A stretch of 64,000 bases of DNA from Starkeya sp. ORNL1. Its GTDB lineage: Bacteria > Pseudomonadota > Alphaproteobacteria > Rhizobiales > Xanthobacteraceae. This document shows positions 17,990 to 29,320 of the stretch, piece by piece (positions within the stretch are counted from its first letter, which is position 1; each line of letters begins with the position of its first letter). The notes below the pieces were generated by a model. The model made no database searches. It was given only the letters and a program-made list of their open reading frames with translations, and had not been told where the DNA came from. Location of the stretch: positions 1,550,001-1,614,000 of the forward strand of contig NZ_CP048834.1 in NCBI RefSeq assembly GCF_012971745.1, given 5' to 3'. The position numbers were made by a program, and so were the translations under genes.

Positions 17990-18011
17990 GCGGCGCTCCT
18001 GAAGGCGCCGC
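17990..18011 (+). terminator. hairpin after DUF1127
   Basis: GCGGCGC, an 8-base loop and GCGCCGC form a 7-bp stem 15 bases after the stop. There is no run of T after it, so if it terminates it is weak or factor-dependent. Confidence 0.3.
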
Positions 18012-18031
18012 GCCTGATGATCCCTACGAGT

Positions 18032-18144
18032 CCTCATCCTGAGGTGCGAGCGCAAGCGAGCCTCGAAGGATGATGGAGCAGGGGAAGGCCACCGGAGGCG
18101 AGCATCCTTCGAGGCCCGGCGTTGCCGGGCACCTCAGGATGAGG
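18032..18144. repeat. palindromic REP-like pair, family A
   Basis: Two inverted units: CCTCATCCTGAGGTGC-stem-GCCTCGAAGGATG at 18032-18072 and its reverse form at 18102-18144. The outer arms are conserved between all copies in this window, while the inner hairpin varies (GAGCGCAAGCGAG in one, CCGGCGTTGCCGG in the other). Confidence 0.9.
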
Positions 18145-18172
18145 TCGTTCCGGGTGGCGAGCTTCCAGCCAA

Positions 18173-20227
18173 CTACCTCACGCGGACGGTGACGCTGTCG
18201 CTCGCCCCATCCGCGTCCGTGACCGTCAGCTGCACGAAGCCCTTGCCCGGCGGCTGCCAGAACAATGTCGCGCCGCGGGCGGTTTCGCCTGCCGGCACGC
18301 CGTTCACCAGCATCGTCAATCCGCCACGGCCGCCGCTCACCTTGAGCGCCAGCGGCCCGTCGCCGTCCTGGTCCAGACTGGCGCCCTCCGGTGGAAACGC
18401 GATCCGCGGCCCCGTCCCCACACTCATGCCCCCTGCCCGGCCGAAATAGCGTAGCGGCGGCGGCAGGTCGGGATTGCGCGCCACCAGCGCATCGCGCGGC
18501 GGCTGCGCGAACGGCGCCGGCCGGGTCGTCAGCCGCGCAAACGCATCGAACAGCAGCGGCGCCGCCGCGGTGCGCCCGATCATGCCCGGCACCGGCTGGC
18601 CGTCCGGCCGCCCCACCCACACCGCCATGGTCCGCCGCCCGTCAAAGCCCACCGCCCAGGCGTCGCGATAGCCGAACGACGTCCCGGTCTTGAACGCGAT
18701 CCGCCCGCCCAGCGCATTGTGCGGCGGCGGGGTGCCGGCGAGCGTCTGCGCCAGATACCAGGCCGCCACCTCGCTCATGAGCCGGTGCGCGCCGACCGGC
18801 GCCGTCGCCACATCGTCGGCCCGCGCCCGCAACGCTTTGGCCTCGCCGCCGCGGGCAATCGCAGCATAGAGCGAGGCGAGATCCTCCAGCCGCACCCCGA
18901 CACCACCCAGCCCAACCGCCAGCCCTGGCACCTCGCCGGGCGGCAGCACCAGGCGCGTGCCCGCCTCGCTGAGCCGCGAGGCGAGGCGCTGCGCACCGAC
19001 GCCCTGCAGCAGCGCCACCGCCGGCACATTCAGCGACAATTGCAGCGCCTGCTTCACCGGGATGGTGCCCTGGAAGCCGAGGTCGAAATTCTCCGGCCGG
19101 TAGGTGCCGAAACGGGTCGGCTTGTCGTCGATCAGCGTCTCGGGATGGGCGATGCCGTCCTCGAATGCGAGGCCATAGATGAAGGGCTTCAGCGTCGAGC
19201 CCGGCGAGCGCACCGCTTTCGTCAGGTCCACCGCACCGGCTCGGTCCTTGTCGGCGGGGTCGGCGCCGCTGATGCGGGCGAGGATGTCGCCCGAGGCATT
19301 GTCCACCACCATCATCGCCAGCGACACGCCATCGCCCAGCGAGCGGGCGCGCTCGCGGGCGAGGTCCTCCAGCCGATCCTGCGTGCCGCGGTCGATGGCG
19401 AGGCGCTGCACGCCCGCCGCCGGGCGCTCGCGCAGCGCGGCCTCGGTGGCGTGGGCGGCGAACATCGGCATCGGCAGGCGCCGGTCGATGAGCGCGGCAG
19501 TGCGCGCCAGTTCGGCCTCCGGCGCGCCGAACAGGCCGTCCTCATTGAGTCGCGCGATGACGCCGTCGCGCGCAACGCGGGCGGCTTGCGGGGCGCGGTC
19601 CGGCCGGCGCTGCTCGGGTGATTGCGGCAGCGCCACCAGCAACGCGGCTTCGGCCAGCGTCAGGCGCTTCGGCTCCTTGCCGAAATAAGCGAGGCTGGCG
19701 GCGCGCACGCCTTCGAGATTGCCGCCATAGGGCGCCAACGCGAGATAGAGCGCGAGGATCTGTTCCTTGGAGAGACGCGCCTCCAGCTCGATGGCGCGGC
19801 GCATTTCCTTGAGCTTGGCTTTGAGGCTGCGCTCCTCGCGCGGCTCCAGCAGCCGCGCCACCTGCATGGTCAGCGTCGAGGCGCCCGAGACGATGCGGCC
19901 ATGGGTGGCGAACTGGTAGGCGGCGCGCACCATGGCGAGCGGATCGACGCCGCCATGCTGGTAGAAGCGCTTGTCCTCATAGCCGACCAGCATGCCGAGG
20001 AAACGCCGATCGACGCGGGCCGGCTCGGCCTTGAGCCGCCAGCGGCCGTCGGCGAGCGGGAACGCCCGCAGCAGCAGGCCGTCGCGGTCCTGCACTTCCG
20101 GCGAGAAGGCGATGCCTGGCGCCGGGGGTGCGTCATGACGCACCCCCGAAACCCAGGCATAGGTGCCACCGCCGACCAGTACCCCGGCCAGCAGCAGGCC
20201 GGCGGACAGGCGCGCGAGCACGCTCAC
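18173..20227 (-). CDS. pbpC: penicillin-binding protein 1C
   Basis: A 684-residue bifunctional peptidoglycan synthase. An N-terminal membrane anchor (LSAGLLLAGVLVGGGTYAWV) leads into a glycosyltransferase-51 domain with EDKRFYQHGGVDP and GASTLTMQVARLL. The transpeptidase domain has SPGSTLKPFIYG (SxxK), SLN and KTGTS. A C-terminal BiPBP_C domain follows (after ~residue 590). The GTG start overlaps the stop of the upstream gene (GTGA), with GGAGGGG as ribosome binding site. PbpC is encoded with an alpha-2-macroglobulin in many proteobacteria, where the pair is thought to guard and repair the periplasm. Confidence 0.93.
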   Translation of the reverse strand: MSVLARLSAGLLLAGVLVGGGTYAWVSGVRHDAPPAPGIAFSPEVQDRDGLLLRAFPLADGRWRLKAEPARVDRRFLGMLVGYEDKRFYQHGGVDPLAMVRAAYQFATHGRIVSGASTLTMQVARLLEPREERSLKAKLKEMRRAIELEARLSKEQILALYLALAPYGGNLEGVRAASLAYFGKEPKRLTLAEAALLVALPQSPEQRRPDRAPQAARVARDGVIARLNEDGLFGAPEAELARTAALIDRRLPMPMFAAHATEAALRERPAAGVQRLAIDRGTQDRLEDLARERARSLGDGVSLAMMVVDNASGDILARISGADPADKDRAGAVDLTKAVRSPGSTLKPFIYGLAFEDGIAHPETLIDDKPTRFGTYRPENFDLGFQGTIPVKQALQLSLNVPAVALLQGVGAQRLASRLSEAGTRLVLPPGEVPGLAVGLGGVGVRLEDLASLYAAIARGGEAKALRARADDVATAPVGAHRLMSEVAAWYLAQTLAGTPPPHNALGGRIAFKTGTSFGYRDAWAVGFDGRRTMAVWVGRPDGQPVPGMIGRTAAAPLLFDAFARLTTRPAPFAQPPRDALVARNPDLPPPLRYFGRAGGMSVGTGPRIAFPPEGASLDQDGDGPLALKVSGGRGGLTMLVNGVPAGETARGATLFWQPPGKGFVQLTVTDADGASDSVTVRVR

Positions 20228-23200
20228 TTGGCCCCTCCCGTCACCTCCATGGAGCCGGCCGCGGTCCGCGCGAAGCGGCCGGGACGGTACATGTCCTCCA
20301 CCGTCGCCGGCGGGTGGGCATAGGTTCCGGGCGAGACGGCGCGGACAATATAGGCGACGCGCAGCGTGCCGGGCTCCTCGGCATCCTCGGTGAGGTCGAA
20401 GGCGGCGACGAAGCGGTCGTCGCGGAACTCGGTGTGGTCGGCCTCGGTGGTCTCCTCCAGCCAGGCCAGCGAACTGGTCTCGCCGCCGACCGCAAGGTTC
20501 GGATTGTCGATCTCGAGGCCAGCCGGCAGATAGTCGACCATCAGCACCTGGGACGGCGCCGCCTCTTCTTCTTCTGCCTCCAGCACCACGACGAGGCGCT
20601 GGTTCTGCTTAACCTTGGCGGGATCGGCCGGCTTGCCGTCGAGCGTGAAGTGGGAACGCGTCAGCTTGAAGCCCTTCTCGGCCGCCGGCTCAGGCGCTGC
20701 CGGCGAGCCATTGATCGAGACCGCGACATCGACCGCCGCGGTGCCGCGATTGGTGAGCGTCAGCGGATGGCCGGCGAGTTCGTCGCGGCTGAGGCTGCGC
20801 TGATAGATGCCGGTGGTCTGCGTGCCGTCGACATCGAGCGCGATGCCTTCACCGGTACGCGCGGCCCGCGCGGCGAGCAGCAGCCAGGCATCCTCCTGCG
20901 TCGAGGTGCGCCCGGCGCTGGCCGCAGCGCTGGCGAGGCGCACCCGCGCAGTGCGGGCGGCATCCGGGAAACCGGCCTCGGCCGCGAGCGTCGCGACCCC
21001 GGCGGCGTCGCGCAGCACCGAGCCGAAATCGGCCCGGCCCAGCGTGTCCGCCGGCGCCGCGGCCGGCAGGAATTCCAGCGCGGCGTTGAACACCTTCTCG
21101 GCCCTGCCCTTGTCGCCGAGCATGGCGAGCGCCGCGGCGATCTGGCCGCGGGCAAACGGGCTCTTCACCTCGTCGAGCTTGGCATCCGCCACATAGCGCA
21201 GGTCGCCGAGCGGCGCGCGGCCGTTGCGGGCCAGCACATAGATGGCATAGGCCGCGCCGTCGCCGGTCGGGCCGTCATCGCTGCCTGAGATGGCGATGGC
21301 GTTCTTCAGCCGGTCGAGCGCCAGGGTGAAGGTCAGCTCCGGCACCTTGTAGCCGCGCTCGCGGGCCCGGGTGAGGAAGTCGGTGACATAGGCGTCGAGG
21401 AACAGGTCGTTGCCGCCCGCGCTCCACAGCCCGAACGAGCCGTCCGAACCCTGCCGGGCGCTGATGCGCTCGATGGATTCGCGAATGCGCTGCTCGGGAT
21501 CGTTGGTGAGCCGCACCGGCGAGCCCTTGGTCAGCTCGCTCAGATAGAGCATCGGCAGGGCGCGCGAGGTGAGCTGCTCCGAGCAGGTGAACTGGTAGCG
21601 GTCGAGCGCGGTGACCAGCGCCGGCACGTCGAGCGCCGGATCGGGGCCGGCCGAGACCACCACCGAGCCGGTGCCGGGCACCAGGTCGGCCATCAGGTCC
21701 TCGCTGACGGTGATGCTCTCGCCGGGCTTGAGCGAGCGCACGGTGCGCCGGGCGATCTCGAGGTAAGCCGGGCGCACCCGCATGTTGTAGTCGCGGTTGA
21801 TCGCCAGCCCGCCGGGGCCGCTGAGCCGCACCGAGAGCTTGGCCGGACCGATGCCGGTGCCGGAGACCGGGAGGATGAGGGCCTGCTTGCCGCCCTTCTC
21901 CAGCTTCACGCTCTTCGGCGCATCCGCAACCGCCACCGGGCCGTCCGCCACGATGTCGAGCGCATAGTCGCCGGCTTCGGCTTCGACATTGCTCAAGTCG
22001 AGCCGTAGCGTCGATTTATCATTGCTGGCGAGGAAGCGCGGCAGCGTCGCGGTGATGACGATGGGGTCGCGGATCGTCACGTCCTGCTCGGCATGACCGA
22101 CCCTGTCGGCGCTCCACGCCACCGCCATCAGCCGGCCGGTGCCATCGAACGGCGGCACCGCGAACTCTACATTGGCCTTGCCGTCCGCGCCGACCTTGAC
22201 CACGCCGGAGAACAGCGCGAGCGGCGGCTGCGTCGGCGGGTCGGCCTTCATGCCGCCATCCATGGCGTCGCCGCCGGAGCGCAGCCGGCCGCGCGAGCCC
22301 ATCATGCCGTCGATGAGCTGGCCATAGAGGTCGCGCACCTCGGTGGAGAGCGCCCGCTGGCCGAGATAATGGTCGTCCGGATCCGGCGCCTCGAAGCCGG
22401 TGAGGTTGAGGATGCCGACATCGACGAGGGCGACGGTGATGTACGCCTCCTCGCCCGACTTCAGCCCGGTCAGCGTCACCGGCACCGAGAGCGTATTCTC
22501 CGGACGCACCTTCTCGGGCGCCTCCAGCTTCACGGCAAGCGTGCGCGCGGCATGGTCGACGCCGAACCAGGCGAGGCCGATGGCGCGGCCGGGATTGCGG
22601 CCGGCGGAGACATCGAGCGGGCGATGCAGGAAGGCCAGCGCATAGGCGCCGGGTCCCCATTTGGCATCGACCGGGAACGTCACCTTGGTGTCGCCCGCAG
22701 TGACATCGACGGTCTTCGAGGCCAGCACACCGTCGCCGACGACCAGCACGGTGGCGGAGCCGGCATAACGGCTATTGAGGTTCACATTGAGCGTTTCGCC
22801 CGGGGCGTATTCCGCCTTGTCGAGCGCGACATCGAGCCGGTCCGGCGTCTCGGCGGTGGCGTCGCCGCCCCAGCCGGCGGCGAACGGCACCGTGGTCGAG
22901 GTGTCGCCCTGGGCCACTTCGAGCCGGTATTGGCCCCATTCCACCGGCACGGTGATGCGCGCCGTGCCATCCGCGGCGAGGTCCAGCGTGCCGTCGGCCA
23001 CCTTGCGGGTGGACTTCACCGGCTCATAGTTCCACATGCCGTCGGTGCGATACCATTGGTAGCTGCTCTCGATGCGGAACAGCTCCCACTTCACGCCGGG
23101 TTTCGCGATCTGCTTGCCGGCGGCGTCCACCGCCATCACGTCGAACCCGGCCTGCGAACCCTGGGCAAGGTCTTCGCCCTTGAACAGCGGGCGCACGCCA

Positions 23201-25512
23201 ATGCCGGCGCTGGTGGCCGCGACCGGCAGCTTGATGGAACGCTCGATGGCGCGCCCGCCGCCTTCGGCGAGGCGCACGATCACTTCCGCCTGCAGCGGGC
23301 GCTGGGTGGGCGGCAATTGCGGCAGCGTGACCTTGAGGCTGGCCTTGCCATTGGCATCGGTGCGCGGCGTCTCGGCCAGCGGGGTGCGCACCGTCTCGAA
23401 GCCGTCATCGGTGCGGCCGAAGCGCCAGCCGGGAAGGCCGGGACGCTCCTTGGCGATGCTGACCGCAATCTCCGCCTCGATATCGAGGCCGGCGGCCGGC
23501 GGGCCGAACAGCCAGCGGCCATTGGCGGCGATCTCGGCCGGCTTGTCCGGGGCGATGGTCGGGCTGGCGGCGGTCAAGGTGAGGTCGAGCCGTTCGGGCA
23601 CATAGTCTTCGACCAGGAAGGTGGCCTCGCCGATCGGCGAGCCCTTGGGATCGGAATAGGCCTCGATGCGCCAGGTGCCGGACATCGCGCCGGCCATGAC
23701 GGGCAGGTCGGCGGCGCGGCCGCCGGCGCCGGCATCCTGCGCCAGCAGGCGGCGATCCTCGACGCCGTCGGGGCGCTTGAGAATCAGGGTCAGCGGCACG
23801 CCGGCGACCGCCTTGGCCTGCGGGTCGCGCACCAAAGCGGTGACATGCACGGTCTCGCCGGTGCGGTAGACGCCGCGCTCCGGGGTGACGAAAGCATCCA
23901 ACCCTGCAGGCGATGCCCGGCCGCCGACGCCGCGGTCGGTGAGGTCGAAGGCCTGGTCCTTGAGCGCGAGGAAGGCATAGTCGCCATCCGCGCCGCGGGC
24001 GATCAGCACCGCCGGGGCGAAGCCGTCCTTGCCCTTAACCAGCCCGGCATCGAAATGCGCGGTGCCGGTGGCGTCGGTCTTCACCGTGGCCAGCACCTCG
24101 TTGGATTTGGCGACAAGGCGCAGTTCGACATCGGCGGTCGGCCTGGCGGTGCCGAGCGAGCGCACGATGGCGGTCAGCCCGTCATTGCCGGAAAGCGCGG
24201 TGAGGCCGAGATCGGACACCACGAACCATTGCGTGGCGCGAGCTGAATAATCGTCGTCCGTGCTCCCGGAATCTCCGGTCGGTGCGGCGGTCAGCGCATA
24301 GACGCCGGGCGCCAGCGTGCCCACTGCCTCGTCCACCGGGAAGGAGGTGACGACATCCTGGTTCAGCGTGTTCGCGGTCTCCAGCTGGCCGGAAAACACC
24401 AGCTCGGCGCGGCCTTCCTTCAGCTTCGTGCGGTCATAGCCTTCGAGATTGCGCAGGAAATCGCCGTCGATCGCGGAGGTCAGCAGGCTGCGGTCGCCGA
24501 TGCGGTAGAGTTCCACCGCCACCGCGCTGGTGTTGATCGACACCACCGGAATGCCGCGCGGGCCCGAGCGCGGCAGCACGTAATTGCGGCCGGTGAAGCG
24601 CGCGGCGGGCTTGCGGTCGCGCACATAGATGGAGAGGTCGGAGGCCTTCAGCAGCTTCTCGGCCGGAATCACCGAGGGGATGCCGGCGCGCACCTGCACA
24701 TTATAGCGCTCGCCATGCTTCAGCCCTTCGACGCAGAGCTGGGTCTCGTCGACGGTGACCGCCGGCTTGTCCTGGCCGGACACGGTGATGAAGGAGGCGT
24801 AGTCGATCCGCCCCGGCGCCAGGTTCTCGGAGAACTGGATGCAGACGCGCGGGTTCGCGGCGTCCGAATCGACCGAATAGTCATAGATGCGGAAGCCCTT
24901 CTCGGCGCGCAGCTTGTCATACCAGGCGCGCTCCGCGGGCACTTCGCGATAGGACAATGCCAGCAATTCGGTGTCGAGCGCGGCGCGCCACACCGAACGG
25001 TCGGAATAGAGGTGGGCGAGGAAGAACAGCGCGTCGGCCTCGTCATTGCGACTGGTGGCGCGGCGATAGGCGAGATAGCCGGCGCCGGCGGCGCGATCGA
25101 GGAAGGTATATTGATCCTCGTCTTCCTTCGGCTTGATGAGGGTGATGGTGCGGGCGAGGCGCAGCCACAGGCCGGCATCGTTGCCGGCATTGATGGCGAG
25201 GCTGGAATAGAGGTCGGCGGCGGTGCGGGCATCGCCCTTGGCGAGCGCGGCGTCGGCATCCTTGCGCAGCTGCGGCGCGGGTTTGGCCAGCGGCTTCTGC
25301 GAGCGCTTCAGCCCGGATTCGAGCTTGCGGGCGGCCTCGACGAGGTCGGAGCGCGAATAGGTCTTGGGCAGCGGCGCCTGTACCGCGGCTGGCGGGGCCG
25401 CGGCCTGTGGAGGGGCCGCCGGCGGCTTTGGCGGCGTCTGCGCCGCCGCGCCGGTCACGAGGGCAAACGAAAGCGCGGCGCTGAGAACCGCGCGCGACAG
25501 AACTTGGATCAT
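20224..25512 (-). CDS. bacterial alpha-2-macroglobulin family protein
   Basis: A 1,762-residue periplasmic protein. The start is set at the ATG giving a clean signal peptide (IQVLSRAVLSAALSFALVTG, cleaved near AAAQ). A Pro/Ala-rich stretch and a helical N-terminal region with repeat-like features follow, then macroglobulin domains. CSEQ near residue 1,309 is the CxEQ thioester motif that traps attacking proteases covalently. There is no lipobox, so it is probably soluble rather than membrane-anchored as in E. coli. It is coupled by GTGA to pbpC. Confidence 0.92.
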   Translation of the reverse strand: MIQVLSRAVLSAALSFALVTGAAAQTPPKPPAAPPQAAAPPAAVQAPLPKTYSRSDLVEAARKLESGLKRSQKPLAKPAPQLRKDADAALAKGDARTAADLYSSLAINAGNDAGLWLRLARTITLIKPKEDEDQYTFLDRAAGAGYLAYRRATSRNDEADALFFLAHLYSDRSVWRAALDTELLALSYREVPAERAWYDKLRAEKGFRIYDYSVDSDAANPRVCIQFSENLAPGRIDYASFITVSGQDKPAVTVDETQLCVEGLKHGERYNVQVRAGIPSVIPAEKLLKASDLSIYVRDRKPAARFTGRNYVLPRSGPRGIPVVSINTSAVAVELYRIGDRSLLTSAIDGDFLRNLEGYDRTKLKEGRAELVFSGQLETANTLNQDVVTSFPVDEAVGTLAPGVYALTAAPTGDSGSTDDDYSARATQWFVVSDLGLTALSGNDGLTAIVRSLGTARPTADVELRLVAKSNEVLATVKTDATGTAHFDAGLVKGKDGFAPAVLIARGADGDYAFLALKDQAFDLTDRGVGGRASPAGLDAFVTPERGVYRTGETVHVTALVRDPQAKAVAGVPLTLILKRPDGVEDRRLLAQDAGAGGRAADLPVMAGAMSGTWRIEAYSDPKGSPIGEATFLVEDYVPERLDLTLTAASPTIAPDKPAEIAANGRWLFGPPAAGLDIEAEIAVSIAKERPGLPGWRFGRTDDGFETVRTPLAETPRTDANGKASLKVTLPQLPPTQRPLQAEVIVRLAEGGGRAIERSIKLPVAATSAGIGVRPLFKGEDLAQGSQAGFDVMAVDAAGKQIAKPGVKWELFRIESSYQWYRTDGMWNYEPVKSTRKVADGTLDLAADGTARITVPVEWGQYRLEVAQGDTSTTVPFAAGWGGDATAETPDRLDVALDKAEYAPGETLNVNLNSRYAGSATVLVVGDGVLASKTVDVTAGDTKVTFPVDAKWGPGAYALAFLHRPLDVSAGRNPGRAIGLAWFGVDHAARTLAVKLEAPEKVRPENTLSVPVTLTGLKSGEEAYITVALVDVGILNLTGFEAPDPDDHYLGQRALSTEVRDLYGQLIDGMMGSRGRLRSGGDAMDGGMKADPPTQPPLALFSGVVKVGADGKANVEFAVPPFDGTGRLMAVAWSADRVGHAEQDVTIRDPIVITATLPRFLASNDKSTLRLDLSNVEAEAGDYALDIVADGPVAVADAPKSVKLEKGGKQALILPVSGTGIGPAKLSVRLSGPGGLAINRDYNMRVRPAYLEIARRTVRSLKPGESITVSEDLMADLVPGTGSVVVSAGPDPALDVPALVTALDRYQFTCSEQLTSRALPMLYLSELTKGSPVRLTNDPEQRIRESIERISARQGSDGSFGLWSAGGNDLFLDAYVTDFLTRARERGYKVPELTFTLALDRLKNAIAISGSDDGPTGDGAAYAIYVLARNGRAPLGDLRYVADAKLDEVKSPFARGQIAAALAMLGDKGRAEKVFNAALEFLPAAAPADTLGRADFGSVLRDAAGVATLAAEAGFPDAARTARVRLASAAASAGRTSTQEDAWLLLAARAARTGEGIALDVDGTQTTGIYQRSLSRDELAGHPLTLTNRGTAAVDVAVSINGSPAAPEPAAEKGFKLTRSHFTLDGKPADPAKVKQNQRLVVVLEAEEEEAAPSQVLMVDYLPAGLEIDNPNLAVGGETSSLAWLEETTEADHTEFRDDRFVAAFDLTEDAEEPGTLRVAYIVRAVSPGTYAHPPATVEDMYRPGRFARTAAGSMEVTGGAK

Positions 25513-25681
25513 GGGAGCCCCCGGGAATTCGCCGACCGGTCGCCGATAACGGAGCGTCAGTTCACGACCGGAGTATGGCAGAGCGGTGTCAGCCGGACGC
25601 GATGACGCAATAAGCTTGGCTCTAGGCGGCGCGGCTTGAACGGCGCATGAATGAGATACCGTTCGAAGCCGCTCCGTGCGA

Positions 25682-25720
25682 GCATCCTTCGAGGCTCGCT
25701 GCGCTCGCACCTCAGGATGA
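25682..25720. repeat. single REP-like unit, family A
   Basis: GCATCCTTCGAGG-CTCGCTGCGCTCGC-ACCTCAGGATGA: one unit in reverse orientation with the family's conserved arms and variable inner stem. Here it is unpaired. Confidence 0.85.
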
Positions 25721-25791
25721 CGTGCTACTTTAAGAAGCGACGCCATCGACGACCCATAAGCCACACACCGTGCATTGCCGTTCACGTGCCA

Positions 25792-25820
25792 TTGAATAGG
25801 CCAGCGCGCTTAGGTATACG
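25792..25820 (+). promoter_or_regulatory. candidate sigma-70-type promoter of the acpXL cluster
   Basis: TTGAAT and TATACG are separated by exactly 17 bases and lie ~104 bases upstream of acpXL. It is the best -35/-10 pair in the region. Confidence 0.5.
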
Positions 25821-25923
25821 GGCCGACATCCCTTTTGGGGCCCGGACGTAGCGATAAGCTGCGGGCGAGGCGCCCTGACCACATCACCGCCGGCCCCGGG
25901 CCAGCCGAGACCAGAGGAAGTCC

Positions 25924-26205
25924 ATGTCTTCCACGTTCGACACCGTCGCCAACATCATCGCCGAGACGTGCGATATCCCGCGCGAGAACATCACGCCGGA
26001 TAGCCACGCCATCGACGATCTCGGCATCGACAGCCTGGACTTCCTGGATATTGCCTTCGCCATCGACAAGGCGTTCGGGATCAAGCTGCCGCTCGAGCAG
26101 TGGACCCAGGAAGTCAACGAGGGCAAGGCGACGACCGAGCAGTATTTCGTGCTCAAGAATCTCTGCGCCCGCATCGACGAGCTGATCGCCGCCAAGACCG
26201 CCTGA
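25924..26205 (+). CDS. acpXL: acyl carrier protein AcpXL
   Basis: A 93-residue specialised acyl carrier protein. [18 protein letters not shown] contains the phosphopantetheine Ser (Ser37). It is longer than the housekeeping AcpP and diverges from it, as expected for AcpXL. It carries the growing C28 hydroxylated fatty acid that LpxXL transfers to lipid A. The ribosome binding site is GAGGAAG. It is the first gene of the six-gene VLCFA cluster that marks Hyphomicrobiales. Confidence 0.95.
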   Translation: MSSTFDTVANIIAETCDIPRENITPDSHAIDDLGIDSLDFLDIAFAIDKAFGIKLPLEQWTQEVNEGKATTEQYFVLKNLCARIDELIAAKTA

Positions 26206-26243
26206 GGCGGTCGGCGAGGCAGCGTGGCAGGGCAGGACGGGGA

Positions 26244-26762
26244 ATGCGGCTCGAATATTTCCAGATGATCGACAAGGTGCTCCACCTCGACCTCGAGGCG
26301 CGCACCATGAAGACCGCGAACCTCGTTCCGCTCGAAAGCCCGATCTTCGAAGGCCACTTCCCGGGGCATCCGCTGCTGCCCGGCGTGCTGCTGTTCGAGA
26401 TCATGGCGCAGAGCTGCGGCATGCTCCTGCTGCGCACCCACAATTTCGACCGCATGGCGTTCCTCGCCTCGGTCGATAAGGGTCGGCTGCGCACCTTCGT
26501 CACCCCGGGCCAGACCATCGAGGTCGACGCCGCGCTGCTGCATGACGGTTCCGGCTACGCCAAGCTCTCGGCCAAGGGCCGGATCGACGGCAAGCCGGTG
26601 TGCGACGCCGAGCTGACGCTGAAGACCATGGCCTTCCCCGCCCCGGAGCTGCGCGGCTATCTGCTCTCCACAGCCGAGCGCATCGGCATGCCGATGAACT
26701 GCGACGGCAAGGGTCTCGGCGTCGGCGAAACGGACATTTCGGGAAACCTCGCGCATGCCTGA
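26244..26762 (+). CDS. fabZXL: 3-hydroxyacyl-ACP dehydratase FabZXL
   Basis: A 172-residue hot-dog-fold dehydratase. PIFEGHFPGHPLLPGVLLFEIMAQ holds the FabZ active-site His and the strongly conserved HFPGxPxxPGV block. In the VLCFA elongation cycle it removes water from 3-hydroxyacyl-AcpXL. The start has GGACGGGG just upstream. It overlaps fabF2XL by eight bases, indicating coupling. Confidence 0.92.
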   Translation: MRLEYFQMIDKVLHLDLEARTMKTANLVPLESPIFEGHFPGHPLLPGVLLFEIMAQSCGMLLLRTHNFDRMAFLASVDKGRLRTFVTPGQTIEVDAALLHDGSGYAKLSAKGRIDGKPVCDAELTLKTMAFPAPELRGYLLSTAERIGMPMNCDGKGLGVGETDISGNLAHA

Positions 26763-27945
26763 CCGCCGCGACGTATGGATCACCGGCATCGGGCTCGTCT
26801 CGTCGCTGGGTGAAGGGCTCGACGCGCATTGGGCGGCGCTGGAAGGCGGCGCCGAGCCGGTGCTCGACCAGTCGGGCTTTGCGCCCTATGTCGTGCACCC
26901 GCTCGCCAAGATCAATTTCGACCTCCAGATCCCCAAGAAGGGCGACCAGCGGCAGATGGAGCCCTGGCAGCGCATCGGCACCTATGCGGCCGGCCTGGCG
27001 CTCGCCTCGGCGGGGATCGCCGGCAACAAGGACATACTCGGCACCACCGACATGGTGGTGGCGGCGGGCGGCGGCGAGCGCGACCAGTCGGTCGACGGCT
27101 CCATCCTCACCGAGATCGAGAAGCAGCCGGACCCGGACGTCTATCTGAACGAACGGCTCCAGTCGGACCTGCGCCCGACGCTGTTCCTCGCCCAATTGTC
27201 GAACCTGCTGGCCGGCAACATCTCCATCGTCCATGGCGTCACCGGCTCCTCGCGCACCTTCATGGGCGAGGAGAGCTCGGGTACCGACGCGGTGCGAATC
27301 GGCTGGGCCCGCATTGCCGGCGGCACCAGCGAGATCGCCCTGGTCGGCGGCGCCTATAATGCCGAGCGCCGCGACATGCTGCTGCTCTTCGCGCTGAAGC
27401 GGCTCGCCATGATGGCGCCCTGGGCGCCGGTGCTCACCGAACCCAAGGGCGTGCCGACCGGCTCGGCCGGCGCTTTCCTGGTGCTCGAATCAGCCGAGCA
27501 TGCCAGGGCCCGCGGCGTGACGCCGATCGCCAAGCTTTCCGGCGTCTGGTCGGAGCGGGCCAAGCGCAACCAGCCCGGCGCCGTCGAGGCGGTGCTGGAG
27601 AAGCTGATCAGCGAAGCCGGCAAGATCGCCGGCACGTCCGATGGCACAGCGGTATTCTCCGCCGCCAGCGGCGCGCCGGAGCCGACTCTCGCCGAAGCCG
27701 CCGTGCTGGCGAAGGCCGGACTGCCGGTGCGCTCGGTGACCGACCGCGTCGGCCACGGGCTGGAGGCGCAGATGCCGGTGGCGCTGGCCATCGCCGCGCT
27801 CGCCGTTTCCAAGGGCAAGCTGATCGCACCTCTCCCTGGGGAAGCTCTGGAAGAGCCTTTCGAGGGCACACTTTCCCGTGCCATCGTGACCGGCGTGGGG
27901 CATTGGCGCGGCGAGGGAGTCGCGCTGGTCGAGAAGGTCGACTGA
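26755..27945 (+). CDS. fabF2XL: beta-ketoacyl-ACP synthase-like FabF2XL (degenerate active site)
   Basis: A 396-residue thiolase-fold protein of the KAS II type. The nucleophile region reads HGVTGSSRTFMGEESSGT, where active enzymes have T-A-C-A/S-S, so the Cys appears replaced by Ser. The first catalytic His (NAHGT in active KAS) is not seen at GAPEPTLAEAA, while DRVGHGLEAQ resembles the second His region. It therefore resembles a chain-length factor or partner subunit rather than a stand-alone condensing enzyme. Pairing with the intact FabF1XL is likely, by analogy with KS-alpha/KS-beta; this is inference. Confidence 0.9.
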   Translation: MPDRRDVWITGIGLVSSLGEGLDAHWAALEGGAEPVLDQSGFAPYVVHPLAKINFDLQIPKKGDQRQMEPWQRIGTYAAGLALASAGIAGNKDILGTTDMVVAAGGGERDQSVDGSILTEIEKQPDPDVYLNERLQSDLRPTLFLAQLSNLLAGNISIVHGVTGSSRTFMGEESSGTDAVRIGWARIAGGTSEIALVGGAYNAERRDMLLLFALKRLAMMAPWAPVLTEPKGVPTGSAGAFLVLESAEHARARGVTPIAKLSGVWSERAKRNQPGAVEAVLEKLISEAGKIAGTSDGTAVFSAASGAPEPTLAEAAVLAKAGLPVRSVTDRVGHGLEAQMPVALAIAALAVSKGKLIAPLPGEALEEPFEGTLSRAIVTGVGHWRGEGVALVEKVD

Positions 27946-28019
27946 TCTCCCTGCCGCGGTTATGACCGGGGCTTAGCAGTGCCTATGGACCATGCCGGGG
28001 GGCATCAGGAGGCGAACAC

Positions 28020-29297
<1,278 letters not shown>

Positions 29298-29320
29298 CGC
29301 GGATATTGGCCGCTTCTGCT

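Larger units (their letters stand above)
25513..25923. other. intergenic region between the A2M gene and acpXL
   Basis: 411 bases upstream of two divergent units. It contains one REP-like unit (25682-25720) and a candidate acpXL promoter (25792-25820), both listed separately. No gene is seen. Confidence 0.5.

Noticed and set aside
22093..24246. A frame of ~700 codons antisense to the alpha-2-macroglobulin gene
   Set aside because: Low-complexity Arg/His/Gly product with no domain; the opposite strand carries a complete, motif-supported gene.
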